From: Flavobacterium sp. 245
Lineage (GTDB): Bacteria > Bacteroidota > Bacteroidia > Flavobacteriales > Flavobacteriaceae
NCBI RefSeq assembly: GCF_004362055.1
Contig: NZ_SNXB01000002.1
Coordinates: forward strand, 582,238-646,237
Length of the DNA stretch: 64,000 nt
Direction: 5' to 3'
The notes beneath the pieces are model-generated. The model was not told the DNA's origin, did no database searches, and saw nothing but the letters and a program-made list of their open reading frames with translations. Below, in pieces: positions 36,299 to 43,181 of this stretch. The position numbers and the translations under genes were made by a program. The stretch's first letter is position 1, and each line of letters begins with the position of its first letter.

Positions 36299-37056
36299 AC
36301 GATTTTCGTAAACGGAATTTCGTCTTTTAATGCTTTTAAAATAAAATTATCATTTAATCCGTTTACGATCCAGGTTTCAATGTTTGCTGCTTTTGCTATT
36401 CCAGCAGCTTCTATTTTAGACTGCATTCCTCCCGTTCCGTGTGATGATTTTGATTCGCCGATTTCCTTTTCAAGCGACTTCAAATCATTTACTAATTTAA
36501 TTGTTTCTGGAACTTCATCATTAATAGAGTCTTTTGTATAAATTCCGTTCGTATTGGTGGCAATAATCAGAATATCAACATTTAAAAGAACTGCCGTTAA
36601 AGCCGCTAGTTTATCATTATCTCCAAACCGAATCTCATCTGTGGCAACGGTATCATTTTCGTTGATAATCGGAATGTAATTGTTTTTAACCAATACATTA
36701 ATTGTATTTACAATGTTCTTTTTGGTCTGCTCTCTTTCAAAATCAGAATAAGAAAGTAAACACTGCGAAGTATTTAATCCTAAATCCTTAAAATTTTCAT
36801 TGTAAATCCGCATCAAATGAGGCTGTCCTATAGAGGCCAACGCCTGCTTTACAAAAACATCTTTATCTTGATTGTCCAGTTTTACAAACTGCTTTGCCGC
36901 CGCAATTGCTCCGGAGCTGACTATGATAAATTCATATTCGTCGTTTAAAGCCGCAATCTGTATTCCGAGGTCTTCAATCTTTCCCCGCGAAATATGATTG
37001 GTTTCTTTGGTTAAAGTATTACTTCCTATTTTTAATAAAATCCGTTTCTTACCCAT
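36295..37056 (-). CDS. proB: Glutamate 5-kinase, PUA-less
   Basis: First step of proline synthesis: glutamate to gamma-glutamyl phosphate. 253 residues, amino-acid kinase fold only (LLKIGSNTLTK, VSSGAIAAAK, NENDTVATDEIRFGDNDKL, GTGGMQSKIEAA). The C-terminal PUA domain of the 370-residue E. coli enzyme is missing. It lies 97 bp after proA in the arg cluster. Feedback behaviour of PUA-less forms cannot be predicted. Confidence 0.94.
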   Translation of the reverse strand: MGKKRILLKIGSNTLTKETNHISRGKIEDLGIQIAALNDEYEFIIVSSGAIAAAKQFVKLDNQDKDVFVKQALASIGQPHLMRIYNENFKDLGLNTSQCLLSYSDFEREQTKKNIVNTINVLVKNNYIPIINENDTVATDEIRFGDNDKLAALTAVLLNVDILIIATNTNGIYTKDSINDEVPETIKLVNDLKSLEKEIGESKSSHGTGGMQSKIEAAGIAKAANIETWIVNGLNDNFILKALKDEIPFTKIV

Positions 37057-37062
37057 TTTTTT

Positions 37063-37104
37063 CTAAGATGCTAAGATTCTGAGATACTAAGATTCTAAGT
37101 TTTT
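37063..37104. repeat. TAAGATTC octad repeats
   Basis: Five 8-bp units (TAAGATGC, TAAGATTC, TGAGATAC, TAAGATTC, TAAG) in the proA-proB spacer. Confidence 0.65.
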
Positions 37105-37153
37105 TTCACCTCAAATCAAAATTATCTAATTATCTAATTGTCAAATTATCTCA

Positions 37154-38347
37154 TTACCTGATTTGTCCTTCTCCATACACGTACCATTTGTTTGTTACGA
37201 GATGTTGAAGGCCTATTGGTCCTCTTTGATGCAATTTATCTGTGCTTATCGCTAATTCTCCGCCTAGACCAAATTGTCCGCCGTCAGTAAAACGGGTTGA
37301 AGCATTTTGGTAAACTGCTGCTGCATCTATTGCTTCCATAAACTGTTGCGCCACTTCATTATCTCTAGTAATAATTGCTGCAGAATGTCCTCCGCAATAT
37401 TTATTAATCATTTCGATAGCATTTTCTTCAGAATCAATTGTTCCAATAACAATTTTATAATCTAAAAACTCTTCGTACCAAATATCTTCGTTTTGAAGTG
37501 TTTTTGTGTTTTCGAAATTCTCTAATGATTTATCTACAATAACTTCGACTTTTGCCTCAATTAAAGCTTCAATCAGCATTGCTGTAAAACCTTCAAAATT
37601 TGGAAGTTTCGAATCAATTAAAACTTTATCTAAAGCATTACAAGCCGATATTTTAGAAGTTTTAGCATTCAAAATTACTTTTAAAGCCAAATCTGTATCA
37701 GCATCTTTATGAACAAAAACAAAATTATTTCCTCGTCCACTTACGATTACAGGACAGGTTGCATGCGCTTTTACAAATTCAATCAGCTTTTCTCCACCTC
37801 TTGGAACAATTAAATCAACTTTTTGAGTTGGTTTTTCTAAAAAGGCCTGAGTTTCTGTTCTATTATAATTCAGATATTCAACCCAGTCTTTCGAAACTCT
37901 ATTTTCTTCTAGAGCTTTATGCCAAAGACTTACGATTTTTAAATTTGATTTTAAAGATTCTTTTCCTCCTTTTAATAAAATCTTATTTCCAGATTTAAAA
38001 GCAATTCCGCCCGCTTCAATTGTAACATCTGGGCGAGATTCGTAAATAATTAAAATCGTTCCGAAAGCAGCAGTTTTATTTATAACTTTTATTCCATTAT
38101 CATGAGTGAAATGAAAACGCTCAACTCCAACGGGATCTTCCTGAGAAGCCAATTGGTTTAATGATAAAATCATCTCGTCGACTTTTTTATCATCTACTTT
38201 TAAGCGTTCTTCCATTGCTAAATCTGAGCCGTCATAATCAGCAAGATCTTCCTGATTGGTCAAGATTATCTGACTCCGTTCCTGCTCGACCAGCTTTGCC
38301 ATGGATCGCAAAACCGCATTGCGTTTTTTAATTGATAATGGATTCAT
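37154..38347 (-). CDS. proA: Glutamate-5-semialdehyde dehydrogenase
   Basis: Reduces gamma-glutamyl phosphate to glutamate semialdehyde with NADPH. 397 residues. The catalytic Cys is in KTSKISACNALDKVL, and ESRPDVTIEAGG and QNASTRFTDGGQFGLGGELAIST are family signatures. It sits between argD and proB; its product cyclises spontaneously on the way to proline. Confidence 0.95.
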   Translation of the reverse strand: MNPLSIKKRNAVLRSMAKLVEQERSQIILTNQEDLADYDGSDLAMEERLKVDDKKVDEMILSLNQLASQEDPVGVERFHFTHDNGIKVINKTAAFGTILIIYESRPDVTIEAGGIAFKSGNKILLKGGKESLKSNLKIVSLWHKALEENRVSKDWVEYLNYNRTETQAFLEKPTQKVDLIVPRGGEKLIEFVKAHATCPVIVSGRGNNFVFVHKDADTDLALKVILNAKTSKISACNALDKVLIDSKLPNFEGFTAMLIEALIEAKVEVIVDKSLENFENTKTLQNEDIWYEEFLDYKIVIGTIDSEENAIEMINKYCGGHSAAIITRDNEVAQQFMEAIDAAAVYQNASTRFTDGGQFGLGGELAISTDKLHQRGPIGLQHLVTNKWYVYGEGQIR

Positions 38348-38434
38348 TTTTTTGGTTTAATTGGTTAATTCGTTTAACTGGTTAATCGTTAATTCGTTTA
38401 ATCGATTAACCAGTTAAACGATTAAACGAATTAA
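38345..38434. repeat. GTTTAATC octad repeats in the argD-proA spacer
   Basis: About ten 8-bp units, GGTTAATT and GTTTAATC in the first half and their complements GATTAACC and GATTAAAC in the second; a perfect candidate for one long stem. Confidence 0.7.
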
Positions 38435-38436
38435 CA

Positions 38437-39570
38437 TTATAGCTCTTCTAAACTTTCTTTTAAAGCAACAATAAATGTATCAATATCAGCTTTTTTCACT
38501 GTCAACGGTGGCAAAATTCTCAATAGATTTTTATTGTTGGCACTTCCAGTAAAAATGTGTTTTTCGATAATTAATTTCTTTCTTAAAGCTGCTACATCAA
38601 AATCGAATTCTACTCCAAGCATCAAGCCTTTTCCTTTTACTTGTTTAATGCCTTCAACTTCTTTAATTTTTTCTAAGAAATATTCATAAACTTCGTTTAC
38701 ATTCTTTTGCAAATCTAATTTTTCAATTACATCTAAAACTGCAATTCCTGCTGCACAAGACAAATGGCTTCCGCCGAAAGTTGTTCCCAATAATCCGAAA
38801 CTTGCTTCGAATTTTGGAGAAATTAAAATGGCTCCAACCGGAAAACCGTTCCCCATTCCTTTTGCAACAGAGATAATATCAGCGTTGATTCCGTGATGCT
38901 GGAAAGCAAAGAATTTTCCACTTCTTCCGTATCCTGATTGTACTTCGTCTAAAATCAAAACAACATCGTGTTTTTTACATGCTTTTTCTAAAGCCTGAAA
39001 AAATTCGGTTGTTCCTTGATCTAAACCTCCAACTCCCTGAATTCCTTCGATAATTACCGCTGTAACATCTCCTTTAGCCAATTCAGCTTCAACTAATTCG
39101 ATTTGGTTTAATGGTAAAAAAGTAACAACTTGCTGTGCATTAATTGGCGCTACAATTTTTTTGTTATCTGTAACGGCAACGGCTGCAGAAGTTCTTCCGT
39201 GGAAAGAATTATCAAAAGCTATAACTCTTGATTTTCCGTTATGAAAAGACGCTAATTTTAAAGCATTTTCATTGGCTTCGGCACCAGAACTGCACAAAAA
39301 CAATTCGTAATCTTCTAAACCAGAAAGTTTTCCTAATTTCTGAGCCAATTCAACCTGCAAAGGATTCTGAATTGCATTCGAATAAAATCCTAAATGGTCT
39401 AATTGATTTTTAAGTTTTGCTACATAATCCGGCTGTGTGTGTCCGATAGAAATCACACCATGTCCACTGTATAAATCTAAATATTCTACTCCTTTGTCAT
39501 CTGTAATTGTACAATCAATTGCTTTTACTGGAGTTATGTTGTATAATGGGTAAACGTTGAATAAGTTCAT
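38437..39570 (-). CDS. argD: N-acylornithine aminotransferase
   Basis: Class-III PLP aminotransferase of 377 residues. SSGAEANENALKLA, ILDEVQSGYGRSGKFFA and the PLP lysine in ISVAKGMGNGFP are visible. It converts N-acylglutamate semialdehyde to N-acylornithine with glutamate as donor. The class cannot be split from ornithine aminotransferase by motif alone; the position between argC and argF' decides the name. Confidence 0.92.
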   Translation of the reverse strand: MNLFNVYPLYNITPVKAIDCTITDDKGVEYLDLYSGHGVISIGHTQPDYVAKLKNQLDHLGFYSNAIQNPLQVELAQKLGKLSGLEDYELFLCSSGAEANENALKLASFHNGKSRVIAFDNSFHGRTSAAVAVTDNKKIVAPINAQQVVTFLPLNQIELVEAELAKGDVTAVIIEGIQGVGGLDQGTTEFFQALEKACKKHDVVLILDEVQSGYGRSGKFFAFQHHGINADIISVAKGMGNGFPVGAILISPKFEASFGLLGTTFGGSHLSCAAGIAVLDVIEKLDLQKNVNEVYEYFLEKIKEVEGIKQVKGKGLMLGVEFDFDVAALRKKLIIEKHIFTGSANNKNLLRILPPLTVKKADIDTFIVALKESLEEL

Positions 39571-39574
39571 TTTG

Positions 39575-39648
39575 TTTTTTGTTTAATTGTTTAATCGTCG
39601 ATTTGTTTAATCGATTAACCGAATTAACGATTAACCGCTTAACCAACA
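39575..39648. repeat. TTTAATCG octad repeats in the argC-argD spacer
   Basis: Units TTTAATTG, TTTAATCG, TTTAATCG, then GATTAACC, GAATTAAC, GATTAACC; same style as the other arg spacers. Confidence 0.65.
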
Positions 39649-39650
39649 AT

Positions 39651-40628
39651 TTAAAATCCGCTTGGTTTTAAATGTAAACCGGTGGTTTCTTCTAAACCAA
39701 ACATTAAATTCATATTCTGAATTGCTTGTCCTGAAGCACCTTTGGTTAAATTATCTATAATTGATGTTATGAGAACCCGGTTTCCTTTTTTCAATAAACT
39801 AATGACACATTTATTCGTTTGCACAACCTGTTTCATGTTGATGTTTGTTGTGGTAACCGTTACGAAAGGTTCATTTTTATAGAAATCCTCGTATTTAGCA
39901 ACCAATTGTTCCAAACTATCATCGCATAATGTATATAGCGTTGCAAAAATTCCTCTTGGGAAATCTCCTCTATTCGGAATAAAAAGCAATTCGCTGTCAA
40001 AATCGTCTTGTAACTGTACTAAACTTTCTCCGATTTCACCCAAATGCTGGTGTTCAAAAGCTTTGTAATGTGACATATTATTGTTTCTCCAGCTAAAATG
40101 AGAAGTTTCAGAAAGACTTACTCCTGCCCCTGTGCTTCCAGTAGTTGCATTAATATGTATATCATTATTCAATAAATTATGTTCTGCTAATGGCAATAAA
40201 GCCAACTGAATAGCAGTTGCAAAACAACCTGGATTTGCAATATAATTTGCCTTTTTGATTTCGGCTTTATTAATTTCGGGCAATCCGTAAACAAAATCTT
40301 TTCCTTCGAAATGAGCGTCTTTATTCAATCTGAAATCATTTCCTAAATCAATGATTTTAGTATGACTTGCAAACTGATTTTCTTTCAAAAATGAAATTGA
40401 TTTTCCGTGACCTAAACACAAGAAAACAATATTCACATTTGGATTGATTTCAGCTGTGAAATTCATTTCAATATCGCCCATCAAATCTTGGTGTGCCACA
40501 GAAAGCGGTTTCCCAGCATTTGTAGTACTATAAACAAAATCGATGCTTACTTTTGGGTGATACATTAAAATTCTGATGAGTTCTCCGGCCGTGTAGCCCG
40601 AACCACCAATAATTCCGACATTAATCAT
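39651..40628 (-). CDS. argC: N-acyl-gamma-glutamyl-phosphate reductase
   Basis: 325 residues. NAD(P) loop GIIGGSGYTAGELIRIL at the N-terminus and the catalytic Cys in ANPGCFATAIQLALLPL near residue 140. It reduces the product of argB. Its start overlaps the end of argG by 8 nt, so translation of the two is probably coupled. Confidence 0.95.
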   Translation of the reverse strand: MINVGIIGGSGYTAGELIRILMYHPKVSIDFVYSTTNAGKPLSVAHQDLMGDIEMNFTAEINPNVNIVFLCLGHGKSISFLKENQFASHTKIIDLGNDFRLNKDAHFEGKDFVYGLPEINKAEIKKANYIANPGCFATAIQLALLPLAEHNLLNNDIHINATTGSTGAGVSLSETSHFSWRNNNMSHYKAFEHQHLGEIGESLVQLQDDFDSELLFIPNRGDFPRGIFATLYTLCDDSLEQLVAKYEDFYKNEPFVTVTTTNINMKQVVQTNKCVISLLKKGNRVLITSIIDNLTKGASGQAIQNMNLMFGLEETTGLHLKPSGF

Positions 40629-41814
40629 GATCTAATTGATTTACAGATGAAAATATGTTTTGCGCATTTCCAAGAATTTTGATAAATCCTTTTGCATCGT
40701 CAGATGTCCATGCATTGTTCATTTCTCCATATTGACCAAAACCTGTGTTCATCAAATCGTTTTTAGATTCGATTCCGTCAAGTGAGAAATGGTATGGTTT
40801 TAAAGAAACTGTTACCGTTCCGTTTACTGTTTTTTGTGTGTCTTGCAAGAAAGTTTCAATATTTCTCATAACTGGATCTAAGAATTGACCTTCGTGAAAT
40901 AACATTCCGTACCAGTTTCCTAGTTGTTCTTTCCAATATTGTTGCCATTTTCCTAAAGTATGTTTCTCTAATAAATGGTGTGCTTTTATGATAATTAATG
41001 GAGCTGCAGCTTCAAAACCAACTCTTCCTTTAATTCCGATAATCGTATCTCCAACGTGAATATCTCTGCCAATTGCGTAAGCATTTGCTAATTTTTCAAG
41101 AGCGACAATATTATTTGATGGTTTATCCGTTTTACCGTTTATTCCAACTAATTCTCCCTGTTCAAAATGAAGTGTAACTTTCTCTTCACCTTCTTTTTTC
41201 AATTGAGAAGGATAAGCTTCACTTGGTAATGGCTGTCCTGAAGTTAAGGTTTCTTTTCCTCCAACACTTGTTCCCCAAAGTCCTTTATTTATCGAATATT
41301 GTGCTTTCTCCCAAGAATAGTGAACTCCGTTTTGAGCCAAATAATCAACTTCTTCTTGTCTTGATAATTTTAAATCTCTAATTGGCGTAATGATTTCAAT
41401 TTCCGGAGCAATGGTTTGGAAAATTAAATCAAAACGAATTTGATCATTTCCTGCACCTGTACTTCCGTGTGCGATCGCACTTGCTCCAACTTTTTTAGCA
41501 TATTTAATTGCTTCAATTGCTTGAAAAACACGCTCTGCACTTACTGATAACGGATAAGTATTGTTTTTTAATACATTTCCGAAAATCAAATATTTTATAG
41601 CTTTATCATAATATTTGTCTACGATTGTAAGATTTGCGTGTTGCGCACTTCCTAATTCGTAAGCTCTTTTTTCTATGGCTGATAATTCTTCTGCGTCGAA
41701 TCCTCCTGTATCAACAAGTACAGTATGAACTTCGTATCCTTTTTCATTTTTTAAATATTTCAAACAATACGAGGTATCTAATCCTCCGCTATAAGCTAAT
41801 ACTACTTTTTTCAT
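40621..41814 (-). CDS. argG: Argininosuccinate synthase
   Basis: Condenses citrulline and aspartate with ATP. 397 residues. N-type ATP pyrophosphatase loop AYSGGLDTSYCLKYL, then HGSTGAGNDQIRFDL and SINKGLWGTSVGGKETL. It is the second gene of the cluster, 55 bp after the acetyltransferase gene, and overlaps argC by 8 nt. Confidence 0.96.
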   Translation of the reverse strand: MKKVVLAYSGGLDTSYCLKYLKNEKGYEVHTVLVDTGGFDAEELSAIEKRAYELGSAQHANLTIVDKYYDKAIKYLIFGNVLKNNTYPLSVSAERVFQAIEAIKYAKKVGASAIAHGSTGAGNDQIRFDLIFQTIAPEIEIITPIRDLKLSRQEEVDYLAQNGVHYSWEKAQYSINKGLWGTSVGGKETLTSGQPLPSEAYPSQLKKEGEEKVTLHFEQGELVGINGKTDKPSNNIVALEKLANAYAIGRDIHVGDTIIGIKGRVGFEAAAPLIIIKAHHLLEKHTLGKWQQYWKEQLGNWYGMLFHEGQFLDPVMRNIETFLQDTQKTVNGTVTVSLKPYHFSLDGIESKNDLMNTGFGQYGEMNNAWTSDDAKGFIKILGNAQNIFSSVNQLDHD

Positions 41815-41869
41815 TTTTTATAATTTTGGCTAATACTTTCGTATTTAGCAGTTTGAGATTTCTTTTTGA

Positions 41870-42517
41870 TTAAATTTTAAATAAAAAAACAAATGACAAT
41901 ATTTTGTTTAAGAATAAAGCCTGTTTAATTTTTTTAAGTCTGCTTAAAACAGCCTCGTTAAAAGGATGTCTTGGTGGTGTTTTTTGTTTTTCTTTTGGGT
42001 CGTATAACATTCCGGTACAAAGACACATCTTGTTTTCTTTGCTTTGTAAAATTGGGAAGTTAGTACAGGTTTTACAACCAGCCCAGAAACTTGGATCAGT
42101 TGTCAATTCCGAGAATGGAACTGGCTTATATCCTAAATCAGAATTAATTTTCATTACAGCCAAACCAGTCGTAATTCCAAATATTTTAGCATCTGGATAT
42201 CTTTGCAATGAATAATCAAAAACTTTTGATTTTATCTTTTTTGCCAATCCTAAACTTCTATAGTCAGGATGTACAATTAACCCCGAATGTGCCACGAATT
42301 TTCCGTGTTGCCAGCTTTCGATATAACAAAAACCTGCAAATTTCCCGTCTGCCAGAGCAATCATTGCATCACCATTCGACATTTTTTTCTGAATGTACTC
42401 AGGAGTTCTTTTAGCAATCCCCGTACCTCTCAACAAGGCAGATGATTCTATCGTATCGCAAATTTCTTGTGCGAATTTGAAGTGTTCTTCCTGGGTAACA
42501 ACAATAGAGATCTTCAT
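41870..42517 (-). CDS. GNAT acyltransferase at the head of the arg operon, candidate N-acylglutamate synthase
   Basis: 215 residues. GNAT core: DGKFAGFCYIESW, LIVHPDYRSLGLAKKIKSKVF (acyl-CoA loop) and DLGYKPVPFSELTTDP. The C-terminal part carries a Cys-rich patch (WAGCKTCTNF, KMCLCTGMLYDP) unlike ordinary GNATs, with four Cys that could bind a metal. No argA or argJ is seen in the cluster, and the remaining genes cover every later step, so this gene is the natural candidate for the first acylation. The acyl donor (acetyl- or succinyl-CoA) cannot be read directly. Confidence 0.75.
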   Translation of the reverse strand: MKISIVVTQEEHFKFAQEICDTIESSALLRGTGIAKRTPEYIQKKMSNGDAMIALADGKFAGFCYIESWQHGKFVAHSGLIVHPDYRSLGLAKKIKSKVFDYSLQRYPDAKIFGITTGLAVMKINSDLGYKPVPFSELTTDPSFWAGCKTCTNFPILQSKENKMCLCTGMLYDPKEKQKTPPRHPFNEAVLSRLKKIKQALFLNKILSFVFLFKI

Positions 42518-42673
42518 TTCAATAATTGAAGTTAGAGTTAAAAATTAAAGCATATTGTTTAGTTTGAAATCCAGAATTGAATCCAATAAAATTAAGCAAA
42601 ATAGAAGTAACATTCTCAAAACCAAAACATTGATTCGAAAAATTTACAAAATAATAAATACTTTTAGGATATG

Positions 42674-42690
42674 TTTGTCCAATGGACAAA
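42674..42690. promoter_or_regulatory. TTTGTCC-AAT-GGACAAA palindrome
   Basis: Perfect 7-bp arms around AAT. It overlaps a plus-strand TATGTTTG -7-like box (42670-42677). Its TTTGTC/GACAAA arms recur at 42797-42811. Possible regulator site. Confidence 0.5.
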
Positions 42691-42718
42691 TTATGTGATT
42701 TCAAAATGAAAAAGGGAT

Positions 42719-42840
42719 ATGAATAAATATACGGCTATAAAACTCAGTGAATACTATATAGATAGTATCCGTACTTCGGGAGAAGTACTAGGTGAGTTTG
42801 TCCGTGACAAAGAAGTTATATGTAAACTTATTTTATTCAT
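42719..42840. ncRNA. Candidate structured RNA in the arg operon leader
   Basis: Several perfect helices are nested in 122 bp. The outer helix is ATGAATAAA 42719-42727 with 42832-42840. Helix AAACTCA 42740-42746 pairs with 42793-42799. Hairpins: 42751-42768 (7 bp, loop ATAG), 42771-42788 (7 bp, loop GGGA, a GNRA loop on the plus strand), 42797-42811 (6 bp, loop CGT) and 42813-42829 (5 bp). The inner helix and the third hairpin share 42797-42799, so they are alternatives. On the minus strand the outer helix begins about where transcription from the arg promoter should start. The transcribed strand is not proven. Confidence 0.5.
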
Positions 42841-42886
42841 CGGTGCAAAAGTACATCTTTTTTTTATTTACAAAACAAAAAATTAA
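42719..42886 (+). CDS. Doubtful 55-codon ORF across the arg leader
   Basis: ATG 42719 to TAA 42884-42886 on the plus strand, opposite the arg leader. It has an AAAGGG Shine-Dalgarno-like stretch 4-9 bases upstream and a TAnnTTTG box further up. The first 35 codons (EYYIDSIRTSGEVLGEFVRDKEV) look more protein-like than the hydrophobic, T-rich remainder. The region also folds strongly, so the ORF may be incidental. No family recognised. Confidence 0.25.
   Translation: MNKYTAIKLSEYYIDSIRTSGEVLGEFVRDKEVICKLILFIGAKVHLFFIYKTKN
42846..42853 (-). promoter_or_regulatory. -7 box of the arg operon promoter
   Basis: TACTTTTG on the minus strand (followed by C) fits TAnnTTTG. A TTTTGTTTTG stretch about 17-19 bp upstream fits the -33 element. 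Start of transcription would be near 42840, giving a leader of about 320 nt before the first ATG at 42517. Confidence 0.6.
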
Positions 42887-42921
42887 AATTCTAACATTTT
42901 TTTAATGAAAAGTTATTTTTT

Positions 42922-42958
42922 GAAGATGCTAAGATTCTAAGTTACTGAGGTTCTGAGT
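42922..42958. repeat. GCTAAGATTC octad repeats
   Basis: Four 8-bp units (GCTAAGAT, TCTAAGTT, ACTGAGGT, TCTGAGTT), like those at 35125 and 37063, adjoining the heptad array. Confidence 0.6.
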
Positions 42959-42962
42959 TTTT

Positions 42963-43118
42963 TTTACAACTTGAAACTTGAAACTTGAAACCTGAAACCT
43001 GAAACCTGAAACCTGAAACTTGAAACTCGAAACCTGAAACTTGAAACCTGAAACCTGAAACTTGAAACCTGAAACTTGAAACCTGAAACTTGAAACCTGA
43101 AACTTGAAACCTGAAACA
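42963..43118. repeat. GAAACYT heptad tandem array
   Basis: About 22 uninterrupted 7-bp units, GAAACTT or GAAACCT, in the 664-bp gap between the arg operon and the M1 peptidase gene. All reading frames through it are open because of the base composition; the translated repeats on the minus strand are an artefact. Confidence 0.92.
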
Positions 43119-43125
43119 AAAAAAC

Positions 43126-43157
43126 AAACCCGATAATCAAACTTGACTATCGGGTTT
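43126..43157. terminator. Terminator of the M1 peptidase gene
   Basis: 10-bp perfect stem AAACCCGATA/TATCGGGTTT; on the minus strand T-rich sequence follows. Confidence 0.8.
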
Positions 43158-43181
43158 TAAATTATTCTAATATTTTATTCT

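Noticed and set aside
42519..42704. A minus-strand ORF of 61 codons just before the arg acetyltransferase gene
   Set aside because: It lies in the leader, ends 2 nt before the ATG, has Phe/Asn-rich noncoding-like composition and no family. Possible leader peptide, but no support.
42942..43127. A minus-strand ORF of 61 codons with repeating FQVSGF units
   Set aside because: It is the translation of the GAAACYT heptad array; the 7-bp unit keeps all frames open and composition is not that of a gene.
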